Part shown: positions 45,939 to 59,280 of the stretch, piece after piece
Position numbering within the stretch: position 1 is the stretch's first letter
How the letters are laid out: every line of letters begins with the position of its first letter
Assembly: GCA_036872755.1 (NCBI GenBank)
Contig: JAVHNS010000001.1
Coordinates: forward strand, 2,790,001-2,854,000
Reading direction: 5' to 3'
DNA length: 64,000 nucleotides
From: Orbilia blumenaviensis
Lineage: Eukaryota; Ascomycota; Orbiliomycetes; Orbiliales; Orbiliaceae
Made by a program: the position numbers and the translations under genes
The notes under the pieces: generated by a model
Databases searched by the model: none
The model's input: the letters and a program-made list of their open reading frames with translations, nothing else
What the model was told of the DNA's origin: nothing

Positions 45939-48146
45939 ATGCCCTTCCCCTGGCACATGACCGTCCACTCCCCGGAAGCCAAGCAGCTCCGACGCTCCAT
46001 CCTCGACTTCTACGGCATCCTGGTCGTCTTCACCACCCTCGTCGTCATCCCCGTCGCCGTCTGCTGGTTCGGACACGTTTACCGCTATAACCTCGTTAAA
46101 CACAATAATAACAGCGATAATAATAAGAAGAAGAAGAACGGGAAGGGGACATCAGCAGCAGCAGTGTATTCGCGGCTTGCGAGGGGAGTTTATATTCTAC
46201 ATTGGTGGCTTAGTCGGCCGTTATTCTCTACGACCGCGAAGAAAACCAGTGGTGGTAGTGGTAGTAGAGGTAGAGGAAGCGGAGGGAAGAGGATCATAGG
46301 GATCAAACGCCACAGACTGGGCTCCCGCAAATCATGGCTACTGGGAACCCTCTGGACCGCCTTCATACTCTTCGCGAACATCTCATCGACAGGCGATGAT
46401 TACTTCCACCTTACCAAACGTCTCGGCCACACAGCCACCGCCCTCCTCCCCGCTCAATACCTCCTCTCGTCACGTTTTATCCTCCAACAGACATCCATCC
46501 TAACCTACCAAACGCACGAAACCCTCAACCAAGCACACCGCTGGCTCGGTCGGACCGTTTACGTTTTGTTCACGCTGCATGGAGTGTTATACACAAACTA
46601 CTTCGTGACGGTTAATAAGCTTTACAGGCTGCTGTATTGGGATGTGATTACAGGGTTTTTGGGGTTGATAATTATGAATACGATTTTTATTACGAGTCTT
46701 CCGCGGTATAGACGGGTGGCGTATCGGGTGTTTTTGGGGGTTCATCAGTTGTTGGGTGTGCTGATTTTACCGGTGGCGTGGTTTCATGTGCCGGATACTA
46801 GGAGGTATCTGTTGATTGCCGGGGCGGTTTGGGTGGTGGAGAGGGTGGGGAGGTATTTGGTTAGTAGGGAGATGGGGGTCAGGGTTACGGCGGTTTCGAG
46901 GACGGCATTGGATTTGAGAGGGGTGGCGGGGTGGATTGTTGGTGGTGGTGGTGGCTATAATCAGAGGCATAATCGTGGGGTGGGTATTTCTCACGGGGAT
47001 TATAATGGTAATAATACTGGTGGTGGAGGTGGTGGAGGGGTGGTGATGAGGAAGGGCAATGGGAAGCCACCGGTAGTACCTCCGGGAAGCCACTACTACG
47101 TCTACGTACCCAGCATGCCACGCAGCCGAGGGAATCCATTCACGTTATCAAGTGTGGATGATGAAACCGGAGAAATGAAGTTCTTGGTAAGGGTTAGAAA
47201 CGGGTTTACGAAGGAACTTAAAGATGTGGCGATGGCTACTACTACTATGACGACGGCTGTGGATGCGAGTTTGAATATGGTGATTGAAGGGCCTTATGGG
47301 ATCGCTGGTGTATTCCCGGGGTTTGGATGGTTTGATGCGTTTTTGTTTGTTACCGGTGGGATTGGGATCACCATGACTTTGAGTGTTCTGAGGGAGTTGG
47401 TGGTGGAGATTGAAGATGAAGATGGGGAGGTTGAGGATGACGAAGATGAAGGAGATGGGGAAAGGGAGGGGGAGAAGATGGGGGTTGGAGCGGGTGGGAT
47501 TGATGTTAAGTTTTTGTGGGCGGTTGGAGGGGTTGAAGATGCGGCGTGGCCGTTGGCGGAACTGTTGAAGGCCGGGCCGACGAGGTGTAGGCCTGAAGTT
47601 GATATTTATATCTCCGAAAGTTCTAAGGATTTCGGTGACGACGACGACGACGATGATACCGATGAAGAGGACAGAGGAGAACAGGAGGATTATGATGAAA
47701 GGGTGTCTTTGGAACTAGACGATCTGGTCGGAGAGGGGGATTCGCAGAGCCTACTACCCACAACAGAGCCACTATCTTCATCTCATCATAACCGTCGAAA
47801 CCAATCAGACAGCACCATGCGAAACAACAACAACAACAATAATACCACGGCCACTGCTACGAATAACACACTCTCAAAACAAGAACGCGAGAAAAAGATG
47901 GACAAGGAAATCGAATCCCTAAGCTACAGGTACGGACGCACACAGATCGCGCCTCGTATACAAAGAGGGAGACCGGATCTAACGCGTATGACGGAGGAGT
48001 TCTGCGGGGAGAGGGGCAAGGGGAAGAGGATTGGGGTGTTTGTGTGCGGACCGGAGGGGATGGGGAGGGATGTGAGGAGGGCGTTGGAGGGGTGTTATCG
48101 CGATAGTGTGATCTGGGTGTGGGACGAGCGGTTTGGGACCTCGTGA
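45939..48146 (+). CDS. Ferric-reductase-like transmembrane flavocytochrome
   Basis: A membrane oxidoreductase of the FRE/NOX superfamily that passes electrons from NADPH through FAD and two b-type hemes across a membrane. It is a single exon of 735 aa. Four heme-ligand His have canonical spacing: His200 and His214 (13 residues apart) in HRWLGRTVYVLFTLHG, His269 and His283 in VHQLLGVLILPVAWFH. Membrane segments surround them. The FAD motif reads NPFTL instead of HPFTL. NADPH-site blocks GPYG, TGGIGITMTLSVL and VFVCGPEGM follow. Unusual insertions interrupt the cytosolic part: a Gly-rich segment near 335-367, an acidic one near 490-512, and an acidic/Asn-rich one near 565-640. The start is the first in-frame ATG. 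Specificity (iron, copper, or superoxide) cannot be decided; Aim14-type reductases are an alternative. The stop lies 241 bp from the inverted element-A LTR. Confidence 0.9.
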   Translation: MPFPWHMTVHSPEAKQLRRSILDFYGILVVFTTLVVIPVAVCWFGHVYRYNLVKHNNNSDNNKKKKNGKGTSAAAVYSRLARGVYILHWWLSRPLFSTTAKKTSGGSGSRGRGSGGKRIIGIKRHRLGSRKSWLLGTLWTAFILFANISSTGDDYFHLTKRLGHTATALLPAQYLLSSRFILQQTSILTYQTHETLNQAHRWLGRTVYVLFTLHGVLYTNYFVTVNKLYRLLYWDVITGFLGLIIMNTIFITSLPRYRRVAYRVFLGVHQLLGVLILPVAWFHVPDTRRYLLIAGAVWVVERVGRYLVSREMGVRVTAVSRTALDLRGVAGWIVGGGGGYNQRHNRGVGISHGDYNGNNTGGGGGGGVVMRKGNGKPPVVPPGSHYYVYVPSMPRSRGNPFTLSSVDDETGEMKFLVRVRNGFTKELKDVAMATTTMTTAVDASLNMVIEGPYGIAGVFPGFGWFDAFLFVTGGIGITMTLSVLRELVVEIEDEDGEVEDDEDEGDGEREGEKMGVGAGGIDVKFLWAVGGVEDAAWPLAELLKAGPTRCRPEVDIYISESSKDFGDDDDDDDTDEEDRGEQEDYDERVSLELDDLVGEGDSQSLLPTTEPLSSSHHNRRNQSDSTMRNNNNNNNTTATATNNTLSKQEREKKMDKEIESLSYRYGRTQIAPRIQRGRPDLTRMTEEFCGERGKGKRIGVFVCGPEGMGRDVRRALEGCYRDSVIWVWDERFGTS

Positions 48147-48387
48147 TCTCGTTTTTTTTTTTTCTTTTTTCTTTTTCTTTTCTCGATTACCATTGTTATT
48201 TTATTATTTTACTATCATAACGGTCATCGTCATTTGCATTACTAGCATAGTCATCATTGTCATTGTTGGTATTATTACTCTTGTACATTCGTACATGCAT
48301 ACATACAGTCCGCCGCCTTGGTATAAATAACTGCTTATAGATAGATGGGGCAGGCATGTATACAATAATACATATATAAGGAGCTAG

Positions 48388-48518
48388 TGTAATGCGCCCT
48401 GGGCCCCGTAACTTTCCTATTAATAGCTAGCCTAACTCTGCCTATATATAAGTTACTTAAACCCCTGGCCCTCTTCTAAAAAATATTTAATAATATTTAT
48501 ATTTTAAATACCACTACA
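48388..48518. repeat. LTR of element A (right copy, inverted)
   Basis: 131 bp, beginning TGTAATGCGCCCTGGGCCCC and ending CCACTACA, the reverse complement of the LTR at 34554-34684. Its outer half again keeps G and C, and its inner half is AT-converted. Confidence 0.85.
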
Positions 48519-51500
48519 ATTTAATAACATCAAAAAAATCTAATTTTATTAATAAAATCTTTAAACTAATTTTAAAAAATTATAAAAAAATTAAATTTTT
48601 AATATATTATTAAAAATAAAATAATTATTTAATTAATAAAAATTATCCAATCAAGATAATCGAATTTAAAAAAAGTTTTCTAAATTTCAACATATTTATA
48701 AAATAAAAAATTTTCTTATTTTAAAAAATTTTATTTTATATTATTTATATATAATTAATTAAATTACAATTTCTTAAATTTTTATATTTTTAATACCTAT
48801 ATTAAAATTTTTAAAAATAATTTAATAAATTCACCAACAAATCATATTATTAAAATAAGTAAATATATTCATTTTCAACCAAAACAATAATTTAATTAAT
48901 TCAAAAAGAAGGATTCCTAGTTTAATAAAAAAATTATATATATTATACATGTATTTACTATATATATCCATTTAGTTTAACCCTATTTAGTTTAACCCCA
49001 TTTACCCTATCTAATCTTACACATACTTGCACACACCTAACACCTAATTAACCAATTATAATAATTTAATCTACACACACTTTTCCTATTTAAGTAATTA
49101 ACTACTTTAACAATATAATTACATTATTTATTAAATCTTTAAAGTTATATGATTATTAAATCCTAAAACAATAAATATTAAAAAAAAGAAAAAAAATAAA
49201 ATTCCTCCAACACCTATAAAAAAAAAAATTAAAAAAAAAACATTATTAATTTTACTTCAGACACTAATACCTCAAACACCAATTTAATAAACACAAATAA
49301 CACCCAATTTACCAACAACTATAAAAAAAATAAAAATATAAAATAATAATATTTAAAATATCCAAAATATTTAAATTAATAATAATTATAATAATTTTTA
49401 ATTATATAAATTAAAACAAAAAATTAAAAAATTTAAAATTAATATAATATAATTTTTAAATTATAAATATATAATAATTTAAATTATTATTTAATTAATT
49501 TTAAAAAATATAAATATTAATAAATAATTTAAAAAATTAATTTTTATATTTTTAAATTTAATATTTATTATTTATAATAAAATAAAACTATATATTAATA
49601 TTAAATTAATATTAAAAAAATTATTAATTCAAACATATATAAAATTAATTAAAAAAATATTTTTATTATTTAAAATAATTTTAAAAATAATAAATATTAT
49701 TATAACTTTTTTATAAAAATTTTAAAAATCAAATTTAAAAATAAAATATAAAAAATAAAAATCTATTTAAATAAAAATAATTAATATTAATTAAATAATA
49801 TTAAAATAAAAAAAATTAAAAAAAATATTAAAAAAAAAAAAAATTTAATATAAACAAAAAAAAAAAAATTAAAAAACCAAAGATAATATTTACTGAAAAT
49901 ATTAAAATTTTTATATTAAAATTAATAAAATTAGTATAATTAGTAATAATCTAAATTAAATAATTAATATTAATTTTTATAATTATAAAAAAAAATATTA
50001 AATTAATATTTATTATAAAAAATAAATAAAAATTAATAATATAAAAAAAAATAAAAAAATAAAAAATTAAATTAATTAAAATTATAAAAAATTTATTAAA
50101 AAAATTTTAAAAAACTTATAATAAATAATTAGTAAAAAATTTAATTAAAATTAAATTAAAAATTAAAATTTTAATAAAAAAGTAATAATTTAAAATTAAA
50201 ATTTAAATTAAAATAAAATAAAAAGTATATAATAATAATAAAAAAAAAAAAAATTTAAATTATTAAATTATAATATTATTAAATAAATAATAATAATATT
50301 ATAAAAAATTTATTTTTATTTTTAAAATATTTTATAAAAATAAAAAAAATTTAAAATTTAATTAAAAAATTAAAAAATATTATTAAAAAATTATTAAAAA
50401 TAATAATTAATATTTAATAAAATAATAATAATTTTAAAAAAATATTTATATATTTATAAATTAATTTAAAAAATTAATTTAATTTAAAAAATAATAAATA
50501 ATTATATTTTAAAAAATTAAAATTATGATTAAATAATTTAAAATTATATATAATAATTAAAAAAAAATTTAAATATAAAATTTATAAAATAATTATTTTA
50601 ATAATAATAAATTTAATAAAAAATTTAATAATATATAATATTTTATATATTTATATTATAAATATTTTAAAAATATATAAATTTTTAATTTTAAATTTTT
50701 TTAAAAATAAAAAAAAAATAAAAAAATATTTATAAATAATTAATATTATAATAAATTAAATAATTAAATTAATATATTTATAAATATAAAAAATTAAAAA
50801 AGTATAAATAATAATTTAAATTAAAAATTTATTAATTAAAAATAAATTAAATTATAATTTAAATTATATTAATAATTTAAACCATATTAATATAAATTTA
50901 TAAATAAAATTATAAAAAAAATTTTTAAAATATTTTAATTTTAAATTATAAAAATAATAAAATTATTTTAATTAAAAAAATTTTTAATTAAATAACTATA
51001 TATTATTAATAGAATAATATGTGTTAAAAAAAATAAATTTATTTAAAATAATAAATTTATATAATATAATAAATTTATTTAATATTAAATTTAATAAATT
51101 AATAATAATATAAAAAATAATAAATTTATTTATATAATTAAAAAAGAAAATTAAAAAATAAATATTAAAATTAATAGAGTAATTTTAATAATTTTAATAA
51201 TAATTATAATAATAATTATTTTAATAATTAATATAATTATAGTTATAATTTTAATTTTTATATTCATATATTTCATTTTTATATAATTTAAAATAAAAAT
51301 ATAAATTAAATTTTATAAAAATAAATTATAATTTTAATTTAATTAAATATAAATATCTCATATAATATATTATTAATTAATTATATTTATATTCAATTAT
51401 TAATTTAAAATTTAAAATTAATAAATAAATTTTAAAAAATATTAAAAATATATTAAATATAATAAAAAAGAAATAAATAAAAAATTAAAAAAAAAAATTT

Positions 51501-51692
51501 ATTAAAATAATAAAAATAAATATTAAATCAATAAACAATTATTTAAAAAAAATTAGAAAAAAAAAATTCAATTATTTTACAAATAAAGATAATAAAAATA
51601 AAATAAATAATAATATAAAAATTTTTAATTTTAAAAAATATATAATAATCCAAAAAAAAAAAAAATTAATTAAATAAAAAAAAAATTATAAA
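48388..51692. mobile_element. Element A, right copy (inverted, interrupted)
   Basis: The reverse complement of this stretch aligns colinearly with about 31,335-34,684 of the left copy, starting with the same 131-bp LTR. Shared landmarks include the GGGGCCCAGGGCGCATTACA end, the GC-retaining patch, and the T-rich phrases next to 31,340. Homology stops at about 51,692, where element B begins. Compared with the left copy the plus strand is A-rich. The remaining part of element A should lie beyond the window. Confidence 0.8.
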
Positions 51693-54600
51693 TGTCATGG
51701 CCAGCCATACTAGGCATATCTTAACATATCAAACATAAATTTATTTTTATAAACTGTTTTTTACACCAAAATAATTTTTATTATAAATATTTAATAAAAA
51801 AAAATTATATTAAAAAAAAATAAATTAAATTGTATTGTATTGACAATATAATTTCTAAAACAAATTATATAAAAAATATTATATATAATTTAATATATTA
51901 TATATATATAATATTTTTTAAAATATATAATATTTAAATTTATAAATAATTTATATTTATATAAATAATATTTATATATATAAGAATTTTTAAATAATAA
52001 TAATTTTAAAATTTTTTTTTAAATTTTATTAATTAATTTATTAATATTTAATACATTTTATTTATTATTTTTATTTATTAAATTTAATATTTTTATATTT
52101 AATTTAATTTATTTTAAAAAAATAATTTAAATATTTTAAATTAAAAATATAATTAATTAAAAAATATTAAATTATTTTAAAAATTTTTTATTTAAAAAAT
52201 ATTTAAAATAAATATAATATTTTAATTAATTTAATTTTTAATAATAAAATAAAAATTATATATTAAATAATAATAATAATATTAAATATTATAATTTTTA
52301 TAATATTATTTATAAAATAAAAAATAATTTTTTTAATAAAATAATATATTTATTAATTATAATTTAAAATTAATAAATATAAATAAAAAAATTATTTATA
52401 AAATAAATTAAATTATTTTTTTTAAAATTAATTATTAATAATAAAAATTTAAAATTAATATAAATCAATATTTTATTTAAATAATATAAAAATATTAAAT
52501 ATATTAATATTACAATTAAAATATAATTAATATTAAATTATTTTTAAAAATATAAATAATTACTTAATATAATATTAAATTTATTTAATATAATAACTAA
52601 TATAAAAAAATTCTTAAATAAATAAATTTTACTAATTATAAAAAATTTTATAATAAAAATAATTACTTTAAAAATAAAATACAAACAAACTATTATAAAT
52701 AAAAAAAAATATTTTTATAAAAATAATTAAAATATAAAATTTTTAAAATAAATTATAATAAAAAAAAAATTAAAATCAGTACTAATAAAATATTTAAAAT
52801 CAAAAATTTAATAAAATACTTTAATAAATTTAAAAAAATTAATTATTTTTTTTATTAATTCTTAATTTATTTTAAAATATAAAATAATAAATTTTTAAAT
52901 AATAAATTTAAAATTATTTTTACAAAAATATATTTAAAAAATTTAATTTTTTAAATATTTATTAATTATAATAATTATTATATTAAAAATAAAATTATTT
53001 TTAATATTTATATTTTTAAAATTATAATAAATTTTAAAAAATTTATTATATTTTTTAAATAATAATATAAAAAAAATAATAAAATTAATAAATTTATAAA
53101 AATTTTAAAAAATTTAAATAAATTAATTTAATTTATAAATATTTTTATAAATTTAATTAAATCATTTTTCTTATTAAATAAAATAAATTTAATATTATTT
53201 ATTAAATTTAAAAAAAATTAAAATTAAAATTAAAAATTTAAATTTTTTTAAAAAATAATAATTTAAAAAATTTTTTAAATGTATAGAAATATAAAAAATA
53301 ATTATTAAAATTAATAATATTTATTAATAAAATAAATATAATTAAAAAAAAAAAAATTTTTATAATTATAATTTTAAAAAAAATAAGAATAAGGGGAAGA
53401 TATTTTAAAATTAAAATAATAAAAAAAATAAAAATTAATATAAAAATAAAAATAGAAATTTTATTTTAAATAAAATTTTTAATTTAGTTTTTATAAATTT
53501 TAATATAATTTAATATAATTATTTATATAATAAAAAATTTAAAAAATTAAAATTTAATAATTTTATTTATTATAATTATAATAAATTTAAATATATTATT
53601 AAAAATTATAATAAACTATAATAAAATAATATATTTTAATAATATAAAAATATTAAATTTATAAATATTAATTTTTTATTATTATTTATTATAAAAAAAA
53701 TTTAAATAATATATTAATTTATTTTTTAGAAAATTAAATAATTTTAATAATAAATTTTTAAATAAATTTTAAATTATTTAATTATTTTTAATTAATTTAT
53801 AAATATTTTTAAATTTATTATTTAAAAAAAAAAATTAAATTTAAAATTATTTTAATTATTTATAATTTAATTTTTTAAAAATATTATTAATTTTAAAATA
53901 ATTTAATATTTAAAATTTATTTAAATTACAAAAAATATTTTAATAAAAAATTTTTTTAAAAATATATATTTAAAAAAATTTATTATACCCACCTAATTTA
54001 TATTAATTTTATATTATAAAATTTTAAAATTCATCTACAATTTATTAATATAATAAAAAATTTTTTTATTAAAATAAATTTATTATTTATTTATAATTAA
54101 ATTTTTTATAAATAAAAAGATTTTTTTATAAAATATTTAAATAATAAAAAAAAAATTTATAAAAAAATTTTTTTTAATTTTTTAATTATATTTTATAAAA
54201 ATTAAAATAATAATAAAATTTTTACTTTTAAAATTTATATTAATAATATAATTTTTATAAAACTCAAAAAAAAATAAGTTTAATATATAAATTATTAAAA
54301 AAAATTTATAATTAATATAAAAATTATAATTATATAATTTAAAATTAATTAAATTATAAATATTTAAATTATTATATTATTTTTATTACTAAATATATTA
54401 AATATAAATATATTAAAAATTAAAAATAATTTTTTTTTTAAAAAATATTAAAATATTTTTTTTTATATTAATAACAACTTTTATAAAATTAATTTTATAA
54501 AAAATTAAAAAATTTATTATAAAAAAATCAAAAATATTAATTTTTTTTTTATTTACAAACAAACTAATAAAATTAAATATATTATTTCAAAATATTAAAA

Positions 54601-57600
54601 AATTATTTTTAATTATTATTTATATAAAAATTAATTTTTAAATATAAAATTTTATAATTATATTTTTTATTTTTATAATTTTTATTATAATAAATAAATT
54701 TATATATTAAATATTTTAATTTTATTTAATTTATTTTTTATAATTTTAATATTTTTTTTAATTATAAAAAATATTTTTATTAATATTTTTTTTAAATCAT
54801 TATTTAATTTTTAATTTATTAAAATATTTATATTACTTAATTTAATATTAATTATAAAAAAAAAATTATAAAATATTATAAAAAAATAAACATTATTATA
54901 TAATTAATATTAAATATATTATTAAATATAATTTAATAAAAAAAAGAATTATTAATATTAATTTTATAAAAATTAACTATTTATTTATTTTATAAAAAAT
55001 ATGATTTTTATATTAATTATATTTAAAAATATATTATTTTTATTAAAAATTTTATATTTTAGAAATTAAATTAAATATTTAAAATATAAAATAATAATAT
55101 ATATATTATTAAAATTTTATTTTTAATATTTAATTTAATTTTAAATATTATTTTTAAAAAATTATTTTAATTATAAACAAAATAATTTTATTTTATTCTA
55201 CTACTAATTTAAAATTATTAATTTTAAATAAAATTATTTTAAATTAAAATTTAATAAATTTTTTTATATTAATAAAATTAAATTTATTAATATTTATAAA
55301 AAAATAAATATAAAAAAAAAAATTTAAAAAAACTTTAAAACTTAATATTATTTAAAAAATTTAAATTATATATTATTAAAAATAAATTATTTAAATAATT
55401 TTTTTTATAATTAATTAAAAATTATTTTTTTTTATTAATTAATATTAATGGAAATTTTAATATATTTTTATTAAATTATAAAATAAAAGATTTATTTATT
55501 TATTTTAAAATTATTAAATAATTTAAATTATTTTATATTTAAAAACTTTAAAAAATATATATTATTATTTTTAATAATAACTTTTTAAAATAATTATTTA
55601 TGAAATTATTTTTATATTTTTTATAAATAAACATTTAAAAATAATTATAATAAATATTTTAAAAATCTCCTATAAATTAATTTTTAAATTTTTTTGATTA
55701 AAAAAACATAACCCAAATATTAATTAAAAAATTTAATATTTTAAATTTTTAAAATATGATTGTAAAAAAATTTATTTTAAAATTTAATTAAATAATTAAT
55801 TTTTTAAAAAAATTTATTACCAATTTATTTAATATATATCATAAAAAAAAATTAATAATTATTTTTAAAATAAATTTTATTCCATAAAACATATTTTTTT
55901 TAAAATATAAAAAATTAATAAAAAAAAAAAAAAAATTCAAATTAAATTCTCAAAAATAATAAATTAATCTTTTAATTTTTAAATAAAAAAAATTTTTTAT
56001 TAAAAATTAATTAATTTATATATTATATTTTTTTAAAAAAAAAAATTTAATCAAAATTTTTATTTATATATGTATATATAAAAAAAAAAATTACAATTTT
56101 ATATAAATATATTAACAAAAATTTTTATAATAAATTTATATAATTTTTTAATTTATTTATAAGATATTTTATATTATTTATATTAAAATTTAATAAAAAA
56201 TTATAAATATATATCAATTATAAAAATTAAATAATATTATAATTAAAAATATTAAATTTTTATTATTAATAAACAAATTTTTTAATTATTTAATAAAAAT
56301 AAATTATTTTATTAAATTAAATATTATCAATATTTATTATAATATTAAAATAAATTCAAAAAAAAAAATAAAAAATAATTTTTTAATATTATTATAATTT
56401 ATTTAAATATTTAATTATATTATTTAAATTAATTAATATATTAATTTTTTTTTAAATTTTTATAAATTATATATTTTAAAAATATATAAATATTATTTAT
56501 ATTATTTATTTAAATAACATTTTAATTTTTAACAAAATGTTAAAAAATATAAAAAAAATATTAATATAATATTAAAATTTTTTTAAAATTATAATTTATA
56601 TATAACACTAAATAAATTAAAATTTATTATTATTAAATATAAATTTTTAAAAATTATAATTATTTTAAATAAAATTAAAATAAATTTAAAAAAATTTAAA
56701 TTATTTAAAATTAATTTTTTTTTAAAAATATTAAAAAAATATAATTATTTTTTAAATTTTATAATTATTATTAATAATTTATTTAAAAATATAATTTCAT
56801 ATTAATAATATTTTTAAATTTATTAAAAAATAATTAAAATTTAAAATAACATTTAAAAAAATTTAAATTTTTAAAATTTTTAAAAAATTTTTTATTTCCA
56901 TTTTTATTTTTAAATTTTATAATTTAAAATTATTTATTAAAATTAAAATTAATATTTTTATAACAATACTAAAAATTTATTTATTTTAATTTTATAAAAA
57001 TAAATAATAGTATTTTATTATTTATATTTTTTATAAATTTAATATTATATAACTATAATATACTATTTATAATAAGAAATTAATAATTATTATAAAAATA
57101 TATTAAAAATAATACATTTATTTTTAAAATAAAAAATTTTTTATAATTTTATTTAATTACAAAAACCTTATTTATTTTTTAATTATAAAAAAATTTAACA
57201 AACAATAAATTCAATAATAAAAATTTTTTAACAAATATAATATGAAGATAATATATTTTAAAAAAAAAAAAAATATTTTTATAAATATAATAAATAAAAA
57301 ATTAAATTTTATCAAAAATATTAAATTTAATAAAAAAATAATTTTTAAATATAATAATATTAAAAATTAAATTTTTATAAATAAATTTTTAAATTAATAA
57401 AATATAATATTAAAAATAATTTTTAATAAAAAATTTTTAAAGTTTATGAATAAGATTTTGTTGTATAACAAATCTTAAAAAAAAAAGATATATTTTTTTA
57501 TTTTAAATTAATTAATAAAATTATTATATTTAAAATTTATTCTATATTTTAATTAAAAAATTTTAAAAAAAATTATTTTTTATATTATAATTATTTAATT

Positions 57601-59280
57601 TATAATTATTTAAAAATTGATTATATTCAAAAATTTATTATAAAGATTTATTTTTAGTTTTAGATAAGAAAATAAATTAAAAAATATATTAAAATTTATA
57701 ATTTTTATTATAAAATAAATTTAATTATTATAAATTTTATAGAATTTTTTAACTATATAATATATTAAATATATTTTTTAAAATTATTATTTATGATTTT
57801 ATATAAAAATATTTTTAATATAAAATTTCCTCATTAACAAATTATATAACAAAATATTAATTATTATAAATAAATTAATAAAAATTATTATTTTTATTTT
57901 ATAAAATAATTAATAAAAAATTAAAAAATTATAATAAATTTATTATAATTATATTTTTTTTAAATATGAAATTTAATAAAAATATATTTTTAATTATAAT
58001 TTTTTTTTTACAAATAAATATTAATAATTAATTATAAATTAAATTAATATTAAATTAAATATTATAATTAAAATTATATTTAAATAAATAAAACTTTTAA
58101 AAGATTTATTTAAATTTTGAAATTTATTTTTAAATTTTTTTAATTATATTTAAAATAATTAAATATTTTTTTTATTTATAATAAAATTTATTTATAATAT
58201 TTTTTAATATTTAATTATTAAATATATTTTATATAAAATATTAAAAAAATAGATATTTAAAATTATTTTTTTTTTTTTATATTAAAAAAAATTATTTTTA
58301 AAATTAAAAAATATATAAAATTAATAAAAAATATTTATAATATTTTTATAAAAAATTTTTAGTTTTTATAAAAAAAAATAAACTATTACTATAATAAATA
58401 ATAAAAAAAATTTTAAATTTTAAAAAAAAAAATAAAATATATTTATTTATATAAAATTTAAAAATTAAATAATTTAATAAAAAATTTGATTTTTAAAAAT
58501 TTAATTTATATATAATCAAAAAAAAACTTGGAAAATATTATTTTAAATTTGATATATTTAAATTAACATGGATACATAAAACATTTTATATTTTAGTTTT
58601 AAAAAGAGTTTTTTTAAAATTTAAAAAAAACCTAAACAAAATTAAAATTAAATATAACAATTACACAAAATACAAAATTAAAAAAATCTTTAATAAATTT
58701 AATAATAATAATAAATATTTTATTTATTAAATTATTTTTTATAAACCAAAAAATAATTTTTAGTAATTAAAAAAAAATATTTTATTATAAATTATATAAA
58801 ATTATTTTAAAAATAAAAATTTATTTTATTAATTTAATACTTTTACACTTAAATAAAAATAAAAAAAATTTAAAAAAAATAAAAATTAATATATTTTGTA
58901 GATTTTCAATTTATAAGGATATAATTTTTTTATTTAATTAATTTTTATATTTATAAATTTTTTTATAAATATTTATTTTTACAAATATATAATTTAAATA
59001 AATATTTATAATATTATTTATTTAACTATTTTTTAATTTTTTTTAAATATTTTATTTTTTTAATTAATAAAATTTTGTATTTTAATAATATTAATAAGTA
59101 ATTACATAAAAATTATATTAATAAAGTAATACTATAAATTATTAAAATTAATAATTTAATATAAATTATAATAAAATAATAAAACATAATTTAATTTAAA
59201 AATAAAAAATTACAAATATATAACAAAAAACTAATCAAATTTTAAATAATATTCTAAAAAAAATCCTTTATAAAAAACAT
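51693..59280. mobile_element. Element B, first unit (about 7.6 kb, AT-converted)
   Basis: This starts with a GC-bearing phrase (CATGGCCAGCCATACTAGGC, then ATATCTTAACATATCAAAC) that recurs at 59,285. Landmarks then repeat with an offset growing from about 7,590 to about 7,670: GGGGAAGATATTTTAAAA (53,396) with 61,027; ACCCACCTAATTTATATTAA (53,987) with 61,621; ATTAATATTAATGGAAATTT with 63,105. No open gene survives. The insertion into element A implies B arrived later. The class of element is unknown; no LTR or terminal inverted repeat can be delimited. Confidence 0.7.

Noticed and set aside
46767..47139. Minus-strand frames across the ferric reductase gene
   Set aside because: They are His/Pro/Thr-rich antisense readings of the Gly/Val-rich coding strand.
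34964..48146. Island as a secondary-metabolite gene cluster
   Set aside because: No polyketide synthase, peptide synthetase, terpene cyclase, P450 or pathway regulator is present.
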